Shown: positions 43,591 through 55,851 of the stretch, piece after piece
Layout: every line of letters starts with the position of its first letter
Position numbering within the stretch: the first letter of the stretch is position 1
From: Thaumatotibia leucotreta
Taxonomy: Eukaryota > Arthropoda > Insecta > Lepidoptera > Tortricidae
Direction: 5' to 3'
NCBI GenBank assembly: GCA_025490895.1
Contig: JALPQI010001803.1
Location: 1 to 64,000 of the forward strand
DNA length: 64,000 nucleotides
The notes under the pieces: generated by a model
What the model was told of the DNA's origin: nothing
The model's input: only the letters and a program-made list of their open reading frames with translations
Databases searched by the model: none
Program-made: the position numbers and the translations under genes

Positions 43591-43737
43591 AGGTGCATTT
43601 AGACCAAACGAGCATTCGCTCATTATATCACCCACTCTCTGAAATTCGTTCGTTACACAAAACGTGATTCGTCGAAATTCGCTGATTTCGTAGAGTGGTT
43701 GATAGAATGAGCATTTGCTCGTTTGGTCTAAATCCAC
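43591..43737. repeat. Hairpin MITE, GGTGCATTCAGACC family, copy 3
   Basis: Arms GGTGCATTTAGACCAAACGA / complement; abuts the foldback element on its left. Confidence 0.8.
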
Positions 43738-43741
43738 ACAT

Positions 43742-44012
43742 CATCACATCATCAGCCTATGTTAGTCCACTGCTGGACGTAAGCCTCTCCTATTAACTTT
43801 AGGAGGTAAATGCCCATAATCGCCACGCTGGGCAAGCGGATTGGCGATCGCAGTAATGTGTCCACTATGATGACGCTGCTGCCCATCATCCATCTTGTAA
43901 AATGGTCAGTGACACTTTAATCCCTTAGTCGACTCTTACGACACCCGCAGGAGGAGTTGGGGTGGTGACAAATGTATTCTTGCTGCCGTCACCACACGGC
44001 AAAATAGTCTAA
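43742..44012 (-). repeat. GATGAT-tailed dispersed repeat, longest copy, inverted
   Basis: On the minus strand it runs from GCCGTGTGGTGACGGCAGCA to the CAGCAGTGGACTAACATAGG motif and a GATGATG tail. The best single representative of this family in the window. Confidence 0.7.
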
Positions 44013-44312
44013 ATCCACCTTAAGAAAATTTACAATAATATACGAGTAGGTATGTTATTAATATTGGTTTTAAATTCTTATACTTTAATACATATTCAAC
44101 TGTCTATTAACTGTATGTCATTATTTGGTTGCAGGTATGTCTCTACCTCTACAAGAAAAACTTGCACCTACCGGGGTAAGTCATTGTCGAGCACAACTGC
44201 AGCTCTACCACGAACTTCGAAATCCGCAAATTTTATCTCTGTCTCTGTCACTCTAATGAAGCCTGCGTAGGAGTGACAGAGATAAATACTCGAAGTTCGC
44301 GCTAATAGAAGC

Positions 44313-44468
44313 CTGGGTGCTTAGACAAGTTTCCAATCGCTAACGCTTAATCGTCTATCGTAAACGATGCTAACTGCCTTTGTCGCACTAATATGAAAGA
44401 GTGACAGAGAGGGAAAACTACGATACGCTATTAAGCGTTAGCGATTGGCAACTTGGCTAAGCATCCAG
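44313..44468. repeat. Hairpin MITE, TTGCCAATCGCTA family, copy 2
   Basis: Arms GGGTGCTTAGACAAGTTTCC / complement, with the shared core GTCGCACTAATATGAAAGAG. Confidence 0.85.
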
Positions 44469-44753
44469 GGGGGTTACCATGACGTACTAATGCGATTTAG
44501 TTTAGGTTAAGGGAAAGGGGCAGTAATATACGACTTGTATAGCGTCATCATAGTGGACACATTACTGCGATCGACAATCCGCTTGCCCAGCGTGGCGATT
44601 ATGGGCATTTACCTCCTAATGCGTCTATACGCATAGTTAAAAGGAGAGGCCTACGTCCAGCAGTAGACTAACATAGGCTGATGATGATGACAATAGCCTT
44701 GTCCTTTTCTGTCGACCTAAACTGATCCGCAGGTACGTCATGGTATTACCCCC
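44468..44753. repeat. TIR MITE split by a GATGAT-tailed repeat
   Basis: Ends GGGGGTTACCATGACGTAC / complement with ~45-bp arms. The interior 44548-44692 is a 5'-truncated copy of the GATGAT-tailed family, inserted later. Confidence 0.75.
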
Positions 44754-44780
44754 TGCTTTTCAAACGTACCAACTGCAACT

Positions 44781-44932
44781 AAAGGTGCGTTCAAACTAAA
44801 AGAGCATTCGCTGTTCTAACCTCCCACTCTACGAAATTCGATCGGTACACAAAACGTGATTGGTTGATTTCATAGAACGGGCGCTAGAACAGCGAATGCT
44901 CTTTTGTTTTAAACGCACCTTTACTTGTATTA
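44781..44932. repeat. Hairpin MITE, GGTGCATTCAGACC family, copy 4
   Basis: Arms AAAGGTGCGTTCAAACTAAA / complement, loop ACACAAAACG. Confidence 0.85.
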
Positions 44933-45223
44933 CATTTTTAATTAATCAAGTATCGATTCGACGAATCGATGATTTTAAAAGTGATACTCAATTGCATTTT
45001 TAAGACTCACTTCTTCAGTTAAAAGGAAAATCATATTCATTGCCGTTATCACGTAATGCAGTAATACCATTATCTCATGACGAGGCGAAAGTGACATGAA
45101 AGTCGTTTTATTTTACCCGGTCCTTATTTTTATTAATTAAGCTTCTACGCCATTTGTCTCCGATGACAGAGTGTCTGAATTTCGGAATTTAACGGACAGG
45201 GGTGCCAACTTTGTTTTTTTTAA

Positions 45224-46319
45224 CACGTTCGCTGCGGGACCAAAACTGGCGTTTTCTTACAAGGTGCGTTAACTGGCCGATTGGCCTGGTACTGTGGTAC
45301 TCAATGTTTATGCCGCTGCGATATGGGGCTCATTGACCATTTAAGGTATCGACAGCTATAAATGACAATAATTTTGCTGAAATGTTAAATTTTTGATACC
45401 TGACTATCAATATTGCTAGTCGATGAGTTGGTACTTCACTTTAGAGATATACACAAAAATATATGTAAGGTCTTGTGACCCGATACCGCACTGAATAATG
45501 GGTCTGTTTCAGGAAGTATTAGTGATGGGAATGAAGTTATCGACATGTTACTTTTATATCATATATTTAAGACACGATATGTACTCAATAAAAATAAGAC
45601 CTCGGACATAGGTGATCTTGGTCGTTTTTCTTTGGTATATGACATCTAATATTCATAAAAATAAGACATTAAGTATTCAATTTCACATTATATGTGGAAT
45701 ATCAGGTATCTCTGGAATATTTTTATTGCGTAATTGTGCTCCCGTTTCCTCTACTCACGTGCTTCTACTGGTAGCTGTGGGACTGTTTACGCGTCCTCAC
45801 TTGGCACAGGATTAACGATATGTATTTCAGATCGATTTTGCTGCTAGTCATATTTTTATATTAATTTTCAGAAACACTTTTCTTAGTTTCGATTTTTTCA
45901 ATATCTACATTTTAAGTTTTATTGTTTTGACCGAGGCATAATAAATGATCAAACTGCAATAATTATGTCACGAAAACGTAAACAAACACTCAAATAATGC
46001 ACTATCGTATTTACGTCTATTCCCGCTAATGATGTCACGACACTAATCGAAAGTAAATAATACTATCACCTACAACCGTGCGTGAAGGGGTCGAGTGACC
46101 TTATAATCTATGACAGGCTTTTCGGCCTATTATCCGCAAGGAATCGAAAAAAATATTGATCAGTGCGAGTCCTAAACTCAACCTATACTTGTCTCTTTTG
46201 TACATATAAAAATACTCATTATACACCCTCCGCACCAGGGGAAGTTCACAGTTTTTCGCCTCCGCACAGAACGGGAGTACATGCATCGGGTATTTAAGCC
46301 TTATATCGCAGCGAACGTG
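45224..46319. mobile_element. piggyBac-like nonautonomous element, 1.1 kb
   Basis: TTAA on both sides (45220-45223, 46320-46323) and 13-bp TIRs CACGTTCGCTGCG / CGCAGCGAACGTG. An internal GCCGCTGCGATAT near 45311 repeats part of the TIR. The small open frames inside have no transposase features. Confidence 0.78.
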
Positions 46320-46454
46320 TTAATATGAAATGCCAAGGAGTGGTGCCTTACCCGAATGTGTGTTTCCGCATGTGTACAATCTGAATATATTCAAGGCTAG
46401 AGTAAATAGGTATTTCATAGGCAAGCGCGCTCCACCGTAGACTGTATCATCACT

Positions 46455-46661
46455 TATAGTCCATTTCAAATACGAAGGCCCGATGCCACTCGAAACTTTT
46501 GTCATTTAATTGGTCCACTACAAATTGGCACGTGTGGTACACCGATGTATGCATAAAAAATATATCACGCCACAAAAGGGCCTGGCCAGGTTTCTTTTGT
46601 TATCACTGATCCTATATTGCTGAAGTATTGTGGAATCGGGCCTTCGTATTAGAAATGGACT
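46455..46661. repeat. TIR MITE, ~207 bp
   Basis: Inverted ends TAGTCCATTTCAAATACGAA / complement (~30 bp), no coding sequence. Confidence 0.65.
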
Positions 46662-46673
46662 AATTTACCAGCA

Positions 46674-46788
46674 GGGTCGCGTTTTATAAAGTTACATTTT
46701 ACAATTTCACTGTTTGCCTCTCTAACGCACGCACAAAAAAAGAGGCAAACAGCAAAATTGAAAATTTTTACTTTATAAAACGCGACCC
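46674..46788. repeat. Hairpin MITE, GGGTCGCGTTTTATAAAG family, copy 3
   Basis: Arms more diverged than copy 2 (several mismatches near the loop); loop keeps ACGCACGCAC. Confidence 0.8.
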
Positions 46789-47650
46789 AGGTATGGTATG
46801 ATCGTGGTCAAACGTCTACCTTTTCTGAATAAAAAAGGGGTGTACACGAGGACCTTGGGGTTTTTTTAGGGCCTTTAAATATTTAGGGGTATAGATAGGG
46901 GTTTTTCCGTTCGTTTTTGTTCTTTCAGCTGGAAAAACTTTGTTACTGGAACAAAGCACGCCTTCTTTGGAGTAACGTGACGCAGTGATAAAAAAGACAT
47001 ATTATAAGATTCTCGAAGTTCGCGGTAGGCACTCAGACCTGTTGATTCCTTAAAAAAAGCTTTTTTTTAATTAGGAGGTTTAAAAAACAAAATCAATTAA
47101 TTGTAAGGGATTTTAGCTTGATCTTTGGAGTTAAATAAAATTTGGAGTTAGTAACCCTATTAACGGAATAAATTGAAACTAGTACCTACCAAACGGCTTA
47201 AAGCTGCAAAAAATCAAGTAGGTACTTGAGTTGTTTTAGAAGTGGATGAGGCAATCATTTTCACCCAATAAAAATGTCCGAAACTTTAGTCCTCGTACCG
47301 AATCTTTTCGTACTAAGTAAACAGGGTGGTACATCAGGCAGTTTTTCTTATTATTAAAATCGATGACGTGGTCCCTATGAACAGATCGTATATCTTATAG
47401 TTATAGACTTTCCTATATGTACTGACCGATTGGAATGAACCAGTGGCCTGTATATGCGCGAATACATAGGTACTTTCTTTTCTATATTTTTTTATTGTTA
47501 ATTTAAATGTAATGCTAAATCATTATTTTTTACTTATGTTTTTACATTATTTTATTTGTACGATATTTTTTGACAATCATAATTGAAATTCATATAAACT
47601 AGTGTAACATAATTTATAATGTAATTTATGTTTGTGTGAAATAAAATCAA
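46789..47650. other. Intergenic, no gene seen
   Basis: AT-rich; no repeat or coding sequence assigned, apart from a GTTCGCGGTAGG hairpin-family relic near 47020. Confidence 0.4.
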
Positions 47651-47836
47651 ATCAAATAGGTAGATCGATACATATCATATATACATATATACATTACATA
47701 TTTAAAATGCCAAGAATACAATAATGACTGAGAAGCAAATATTTTTGCGAATACACAGAAATGCCCTCACCGGGAATCGAACCCGGGACCTCTAGCTTCG
47801 CAGGCTGACACTACGGACTGAGCTACTGAAGCGGCG
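47651..47836 (-). mobile_element. tRNA-derived SINE, second family
   Basis: On the minus strand the head reads TAGCTCAGTCCG (A box) and GGTTCGATTCC (B box) with good D- and T-arm resemblance, but the acceptor ends do not pair. The body is AT-rich and ends near an AAATCAAATCAAA tail (47645). Confidence 0.6.
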
Positions 47837-48175
47837 TTTTAAAAACAAGAAACCAGATGCGCTTACGTGAGGAAGTCTCACACAAATATTTATTCGGCTC
47901 AATATTTCCTCGACGAAATAAAACTACAACTGAAATAGATAGCTTTCAATTACGAAATACGTAATGTAGTTCTAATATTTGTGAAACGGAATTACGCATC
48001 CGGGAGGCCCATTTCATCTTAGAAAATGTAGATTTGATTTGTGAGCGGCTTAGTAAAAACATCACATTTTATTGCTTGCTACATGCGACATTTAATTCGT
48101 AAAAAAGTACAAACACAGACTTCATGGTAAGCCACAAGGTGGGATGTTACAGATATGCTTATTAGTTGGTTTGAC
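47837..48175. other. Intergenic, no gene seen
   Basis: No coding sequence or repeat recognised. Confidence 0.4.
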
Positions 48176-48352
48176 TAATGGGTCGAAGTGTCACTGAACA
48201 TCCTACGATAGAAGATTAATGGGCAGCAGCGTCATCATATTGGACAAATTACTGCGATCGCCGAGGTTATGGGCGTCCTAATGTGTCTATAGGTACATAT
48301 ATTTAATAGGAGAGGTCCTACGTCCAGCGGTGGACTGCGATAGGCTGATGAT
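48176..48352 (+). repeat. GATGAT-tailed dispersed repeat, copy
   Basis: Contains ATGGGCAGCAGCGTCATCAT and the 3' motif CTACGTCCAGCGGTGGACTG with a short GATGATG end. Confidence 0.65.
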
Positions 48353-48663
48353 GTATTGGTTGGAAAACCAATAAGCATGTCATGCCCCTTTCTACGTTCC
48401 CTCGCGCGAAGAAAGTTATGGCTTTTTCCATCTTATGGCATACCTACATCAGAAACTTATTTGTACTTGAGATTGAGTCTTCGTGACAATAAGCAAGGAA
48501 GCCCTCAAGGTTCAATCTTGTTGTATTTACCCATAATCGCTAAAAGCTTGAACGAGAGTCTTCCAAACCTATCGACGCTTCCGCATTTTAAAGCAAATCG
48601 CGCCGTATTACCGTCGAGCGTTTTCCGAGTTGTTTCTTATTCGCTCTTATTGTGCAGTAATAA

Positions 48664-48808
48664 CAGCTTACTCACACTAGCGATTAACTTGGGCGATTTA
48701 AAAGCGATTTCTATACAAAAATTGCACGCGGCGATATCGCCGCGAGTTCGCCGCGTGCAATTTTATATAGAAATCGCCCAAGTGAATCGCTAGTGTAAAC
48801 AGACTGTA
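48664..48808. repeat. Hairpin MITE, 145 bp
   Basis: Arms ACACTAGCGATTAACTTGGG / complement with a GC-rich centre (GCACGCGGCGATATCGCCGC). The plus-strand frame 48356-48793 runs into this hairpin and is not considered a gene. Confidence 0.75.
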
Positions 48809-49161
48809 AAGGTTTTCATAAATGGATCTAGCCGAATTAGCGTCGATAGATTTGGAGAGACCCTAACTCCTCGTATGCCGGAAAGTGGATCCACGTACGA
48901 AAAAACTATTAGGAACAAAATCGCGGCACACAAGAGGTTCAATTAAAAACAAATCATATCGACATTTTAAAACGTCGGATTTGTCTCTATACTTATGAAC
49001 TACATATATGTATATAGGTATATGAAATATTTGAAATCAATACTCTGATGGTTTATTTTCTTTACTTGCTATTAGAAAACGATAAAATAGTTTTATGAAG
49101 ATGCGATCATTACATTTCATAACAGTTGTTAATTACTTGTGAATTAGAAGCTTATAGGTTA
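48809..49161. other. Intergenic, no gene seen
   Basis: Nothing recognised. Confidence 0.4.
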
Positions 49162-49347
49162 TACAGGTGTAGTGAGAAATTACTTGCCTTCGGAAACGTT
49201 CGTAAACACATGCTGTTTCAGGCAGTGTCACTGAGTCTGACTGAAGTAGCATGACAGCTATTACTGTCAGTCTCAGTGAGATAGACTGAAACAGCATAAC
49301 GTTGACGAACGTTTCCGAAGGCAAGTCATTTCTCACTACATCTGTAC
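49162..49347. repeat. TIR MITE, ~186 bp
   Basis: Inverted ends TACAGGTGTAGTGAGAAAT / complement, ~45 bp, followed by a second inverted pair around CTGTTTCAG. Confidence 0.75.
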
Positions 49348-50534
49348 GTGGTTATGATGAAATAATGAATGAATTGCAGATAAACCATTACACTATGTCT
49401 TGTTGCAGTTATAAAACTGGGTTTGATTGGGCCAGTATAGCAGTTAGGGAGTATAAGTAATCAGCCATACTGCCGCCAAATTCGAAATTTATAAATTTCG
49501 AGCATTTGTCTGAAAAAATTCAATAATTGTCAAAAATTTTTCGTCGATAAAATTCAGGGCACTTTACTTCATTTTCGTTGTGCACATTATAAATACATAC
49601 TCACACGGTATATACCTAATACTATTGAATAAATACTTTTCCATCTCAAATATCCATATCATTGAATTTCCAAAATGCTACTCAATGAAACGTATAATGA
49701 ATATGAAAATGTATACCTACTCATTTGTAAGCGCTGTAAAATTGGGATCAAAATTTTAAATCGAAGCTGTTCGCTGGTGCTAATCCCTTCTGATAAAACA
49801 CATTTATTGGAAGATCCAACAGCATAATTTCAGTTAACTAATTGACTTTTATTGATTGACAATGTTGTAAAAGTGAAATGTATGTTTTACAATTCAATTA
49901 GAAACGATGTCTCGTTTGGGCTACAAGAAAGTTCACGTTTATTTCATGGATTATTCATATTAAAATTGGTAATAAATTTTATTCTGGTACAGATTATTGC
50001 ACGAGAGACGACACGAGTATAGGTATAGGTGTACGCACCCTAGGTATGTTTGTATGAGTGAGATAAGACATGAAATGGCAACTGTGCGGTCACCAGTGCA
50101 AGAGGGAGGGGGGGGGGGCAGTACGAAGATGGGGGGCAGGAGGTGGCCATACTGTACGTTAGTAGGTACCTACTATTTATTAGGTATAGTACAAGTCAAT
50201 TCCATGTACCTACAAGTGTAATGAAAGTGACAAATTTTTCGCATGTTTATTTATTTACTGAGCAAATTTTACTGTTATTATGTCAAGATATCAAATTAAT
50301 ACTTATACAGATACAGTGTAACACATGCACTTGGGTCCTAAGGAAATAAAGAGACGGTCAAATGGGCACTTTCATTACTAGGACATCTATTGATTTTCCA
50401 CGGCAAAACAAAACACTATCGTAATTTGATACATTAATTTTATCGATAATTGTAAATTGTATAGTAGGTAAAAGAAATGAGAAAAAATTTAACTTGACGT
50501 CAACAATCCGGGCTGTGCTTTATTGTACATGTAT
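49348..50534. other. Intergenic; G-rich run
   Basis: 50104-50136 has a G12-type run and a G6 run within ~33 bp, a possible G-quadruplex. No gene recognised. Confidence 0.4.
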
Positions 50535-50619
50535 GTACAGTAGAGTGCATTAATATATAGACACATTTGTAAGGGATCAGTATGGAGAAGTGTATATATA
50601 TTAATGCCCTTGACTGTAC
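50535..50619. repeat. Small Tc1/mariner-like MITE, copy 1
   Basis: TACAGT...ACTGTA ends with AGTGCATTAATATAT / complement; nearly identical copy at 61972-62055. Confidence 0.75.
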
Positions 50620-50924
50620 TTGATTTGCGAGCGAGTTGCAAGTTAATCGAGAGAGTTCGCTGTGAGCGCCTTCTCTAAAAAACTACATTGAAGATCCACA
50701 GTCCATATTAGGCACCAGCACCACGTAGCCAAGAATAACCCTCGGACAGGCATTTTCACTCCGTTCGACAATGGAACAGGTTGCGGTTATAGCAAACAAT
50801 TTACTTATTAGAAGCAAAGAATACGGGGCAGCTAAAATGTAGCTTAAGACAAGCGAGCGCCAGTGTCGCTTTAGTTGAAAGATGGGGTACCATCCTTTTT
50901 TAACGCCGAAATTACACTAATTAT

Positions 50925-51121
50925 TGTAAGGAAATTAGCCCGGTACAACACTAGCGGTAGCACCGGCATGTCACTTCACTACGGCGTCGGGCGAGCTGTC
51001 AAGGGACGTTACACGGATATGGCGCGTCGCGGTTACTCTATCTTAAAATTACTGTGTGATTGCCTTGTTAACCATTGAATAAATTATGTATTAGTGATGA
51101 AGCGGTGTTTTTACCCTAACA
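50925..51121 (+). repeat. 5' LTR-like repeat
   Basis: TG...CA ends, AATAAA at 51078-51083 near the 3' end. Flanked outside by TTAT. Confidence 0.78.
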
Positions 51122-51973
51122 GCTTCAGAAGTGAGATATTATCATACGCCTACTAAAGTTTAATTGACCAAAATGGGTACAATCTATTCCGCTGGTATCG
51201 GAGTCCCATTGTTGTGATTGAAATACTTGGATTCACCTGATTCTAATGAGTGAATGCACCAATTCTACTAAATGCATTATTGCTATAGTATTAATAATAA
51301 ACGACGCAATCATACAAAGTACTTCGCGTAAAGGTAACCGGTAACTTCGTCGTCATGGTAACTTATCGTGGTAGGTCTGTGGCTAATGTGAATTCATCTC
51401 TTAACAGAGTTCCTAAATATTACGCACGGTAAGCTTGTTACAAAGAGGCAGATAAGAAATATAAAAAAAAAAACCGGTGCGCGATGCACAGGTTGAAGAT
51501 AATCTTAAAAGGGTGCCTCGGTTGTGTGGTGTGTGTTTTGATATGTTTTCAGATTTATAGTAAGCACTAAATATTACATTTATGTGGACCAAGAACAAAC
51601 TACAAGTTAATGGTACTAGTATACCATAGTATACCCAGAGCTGCAACAGTGCTGCATAAGGCATATCACAATCAAAGCAATGTACCATGGAATAACAGGT
51701 GGATTGTTGTATGATACATAAATGTTGGAACTTAGTAATCCCATTATTTAGTTGGATTTAATTAATTGAAGTCCCAAGGTAAGAGCCGAATAAAAAAAAA
51801 AAAGTGTACATTTAACGGTGAGTCTTAACTTATTTTAATATATGTCAAGTTTAGTATCATATTGACAGATTGGTCACCATTTCTCCTGAATAAGTTCCTT
51901 GTTTACATGAAGAGAAAGAGTGGAAACTGTATAGAATAATTTTGACAGTTTCATACTAATTGTTATAGTTTCA

Positions 51974-52327
51974 TACTGTTCAGTATGTATGGACAAGTGT
52001 ATTGCATTGATTTGGTTTGTGAGTTTTATCTTAGGTACATTTCAATTATTATTTACCTATGAATGTGGAATACTATGAAAGCCAAACCGTTCAATTAGGA
52101 ACAGGCCAACTATAGTCTGTGATACTTAAATAACTTAGAAGATATTTTAGTACTGTTCAGTATGTATGGACAAGTGTATTGCATTGATTTGGTTTGTGAG
52201 TTTTATCTTAGGTACATTTCAATTATTATTTACCTATGAATGTGGAATACTATGAAAGCCAAGCCGTTCAATTAGGAACAGGCCAACTATAGTCTGTGAT
52301 ACTTAAATAACTTAGAAGATATTTTAG
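51974..52327 (+). repeat. 177-bp tandem duplication
   Basis: 51974-52150 and 52151-52327 are nearly identical, differing at one visible base (AAACCG / AAGCCG). Inside the LTR-bounded element. Confidence 0.9.
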
Positions 52328-54620
52328 TAACAAGGTATCATCTTCTACATCTTTGTGGAATGTACAAAGTGAACAACATTCATAATTTGTTACAACCTAT
52401 GCCATGTTCATTCACAAGAATTTGATGAAATGATCATACTCTCTCTCATCTTTTTAGTAATTATCATAATACTTCATACCTAATGATATGAAATAAGCAT
52501 AAACATTCTATGCTTGTTATTCTTAATATGTGACCATATATTAGTCAGTACAGGTTATGAACTGTGCATTCTATTTGTGTACAGTCTACTACAAAAATAG
52601 GTCTTCACCTTAAGAACTCATTAATTTGTCAATATGGTGTATAGCTTCCCACTATACCTACATGCAATATTAACATTGAAGTCAACAAAATAGTAATAAC
52701 TCTATTATGAAATTCTACCATTTTGCAGTAAGTACACTGGTGCACATATAAGACATTGAGTGCCTATTATTTATTGTTTCTAGTATGGGAAAATACTTAT
52801 TTGGATTGTAAACATACAAGTACCTATTACAAGTAGGACTTTATGTAAGGTGTGAAATATGAATGCCTGATTCAGGCTTCTAATGCAAATGTTTAGTATA
52901 CCTACTACAAAGTCATCACCATTATCAGCTTTGTTATACAGAGATTGATGCAATGAATACTTTGGTTTGACATTGTCATGCAACGGTACAACAGTGACAT
53001 GCCTTCTTGGCTCATCAAGTCATCCGCTATCTGGTTTTAACCTTATATTTCAGATGCATGTTTTCGAACAGCTACTTAAATAAACTTAGATTATCTTGAA
53101 CTTTCAAAAGTCTTTCACAGGAGTGTCTGAGGTATTATACTGCTACATTACTTAAAATAAAATGGATAAATTGATGTCAATATTTACTTATCTAAGATCT
53201 GGGTAAGTGCAGTTGGCATATTGACTTTTGGGGTTTGTGTTTCAATAATCATTGGAAGTTGAAAAATGTTCTGTGGGAAGAATGCATAACCTACAAGGTT
53301 AATTGCTTATTTAAAATGTTTAATGATTCTAACCTATTCACTGTTATTCATCATCATCATCATAATGATTAAAGTTGCCAGTCACATGAGAAGTTCAGTT
53401 GAGTCCACTTCATTATTTAACAATTTAATATTCATTTCACCCTCAAGGTATAACTGATATGTATTACAATTATGCAAGACGCATCATGAACAATACATTT
53501 ATGTATATGACAATTGCACACAATAAATGTGTTCAGTGCTTTATAATTTGTCCAGTTACAGCGATGCTGTGTTGGGTATGATACATTTGTGCAGTACATA
53601 GGTATAGTTTCTTTAAATACATGGGAACCTCAATAATACGAACCCTCAATGTGGCAAACCTTGATAAATGGTAATACTATTTTAATTTATATCTATTGAA
53701 TCAACAAAACCTATTTGAGGAATTTTTGCAATGTGCTTATCTTTTATAGAGCTGGTTGGAAGTGAACAGCCAAGTTCCATATGATTATTATCATGCAACT
53801 TATGGACTGGTGTTATGTCTCATAACATTTTATGAACTTGTGTCTCTTACAGAATATAGTACTGAAATGTTGTACTGAGCTAATTGGAAGAGGTGATTCT
53901 TGCCTTGTGGTTTAATGATAATGACTCAATCTTTTGCAGGTTTGATGAATTTTGTCTAATGAAAAGTGCTTTGTTTATACAGCGTTATATGACCATTCAT
54001 GATAGTAGATTCATGATGGGCAGCAGCATCATCATAGTGGACTGGGATAGGCTGATGATAATTATGACATATTACAGTGTTCGCTATAAAAGGAATATGT
54101 TCACAGATACTCAGATTGGTACCTGAGTTAATGAAACACGTCCAACCGAAATTATAGTTTGGCGCTGATATTGCCCACTATTATAAACTTAAAAGTGTGT
54201 CTTTTATTGTTTTCTGAATGGCTCATTATTACATTATTGACACCTGCTATTTCTCCATAAATCAGAAGGGAGACATCCAAACTTATGAGTTACTTTAACA
54301 TTGTCGTTATGGCAGTTGATTATTTGCTCCTAGCTTAAGTGCTAGGTGGTGTATGAGTTCGGAGTTATGTTATCCGTTGATATTATTACGAAAGAGTCTT
54401 GCTATCATTCAAATAAGATCTCAATTCTAGTTATTCACTTGCTCCTTGGTTGAGACCTAGGCTGCCTGTGAAATCAAATGACATTGTAATTGCCCGTAAG
54501 GTTACTCCTCGATTAAGAACTTGGTGGTGTTATGGTGTATGAGATCTCGTTTATGTTGCCAACTATTGTTGCTTAACTATTAATTGTGATCTGATTCTTT
54601 AGTCATATATAACATCTGGG

Positions 54621-55851
54621 CTGGCGCCTCCATGGCGGTCCTAGATTAATACATTTGGACTGGCGCCTCCATGGCGGTCCTAGATTAATACATTTGGGCT
54701 GGCGCCTCCATGGCGGTCCTAGATTAATACATTTGGGCTGGCGCCTCCATGGCGGTCCTAGATTAATGCATTTGGGCTGGCGCCTCCATGGCGGTCCTAG
54801 ATTAATGCATTTGGGCTGGCGCATCCATGGCGGTCCTAGATTAATGCATTTGGACTGGCGCCTCCATGGCGGTCCTAGATTAATGCATTTGGACTGGCGC
54901 CTCCATGGCGGTCCTAGATTAATGCATTTGGACTGGCGCCTCCATGGCGGTCCTAGATTTATGCATTTGGGCTGGCGCCTCCATGGCGGTCCTAGATTAA
55001 TGCATTTGGACTGGCGCCTCCATGGCGGTCCTAGATTAATGCATTTGGACTGGCGCCTCCATGGCGGTCCTAGATTAATGCATTTGGACTGGCGCCTCCA
55101 TGGCGGTCCTAGATTAATACATTTGGGCTGGCGCCTCCATGGCGGTCCTAGATTAATGCATTTGGGCTGGCGCCTCCATGGCGGTCCTAGATTAATGCAT
55201 TTGGGCTGACGCCTTAGTGGCGGTCCTGGATAATACATGTGGACTGGCGCCCCAGTGGCGGTCCTGGATAATACATGTGGACTGGCGCCCCAGTGGCGGT
55301 CCTGGATAATACATGTGGACTGACGCCTTAGTGGCGGTCCTGGATAATACATGTGGACTGGCGCCCCAGTGGCGGTCCTGGATAATACATGTGGACTGGC
55401 GCCCCAGTGGCGGTCCTGGATAATACATGTGGACTGACGCCCCAGTGGCGGTCCTGGATAATACATGTGGACTGGCGCCCCAGTGGCGGTCTTGGATAAT
55501 ACATGTGGACTGGCGCCCCAGTGGCGGTCTTGGATAATACATGTGGACTGGCGCCCCAGTGGCGGTCCTGGATAATACATGTGGACTGGTGCCCCAGTGG
55601 CGGTCCTGGATAATACATGTGGACTGGCGCCCCAGTGGCGGTCCTGGATAATACATGTGGACTGACGCCCCAGTGGCGGTCCTGGATAATACATGTGGAC
55701 TGGCGCCCCAGTGGCGGTCCTGGATGATACATGTGGACTGGCGCCCCAGTGGCGGTCCTGGATAATACATGTGGACTGGCGCCCCAGTGGCGGTCCTGGA
55801 TAATACATGTGGGCTGGCGCCTCAGTGGCGGTCCTGGATAAAACATTTGGG
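54621..55851. repeat. Two-period minisatellite (15 x 39 bp, then 17 x 38 bp)
   Basis: The left block 54621-55205 has 15 units of exactly 39 bp (CTGGCGCCTCCATGGCGGTC ...); the right block 55206-55851 has 17 units of exactly 38 bp (CTGGCGCCCCAGTGGCGGTC ...), plus a partial unit at each end. Neither block has a length change between units. In the right block CTGACG variants occur at 55206, 55320, 55434 and 55662, all multiples of 114 bp (three units). Units have no stop in several frames, so the long overlapping open frames here are a by-product. Confidence 0.95.

Noticed and set aside
47764..47836. A tRNA gene on the minus strand
   Set aside because: A and B boxes are good, but the acceptor ends do not pair and a SINE body follows.
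48356..48793. 145-codon plus-strand open frame
   Set aside because: No recognisable domain, and its end runs through a hairpin MITE.
54621..55851. Resemblance of the array to CRISPR
   Set aside because: Units are contiguous with no unique spacers, and the DNA is eukaryotic.
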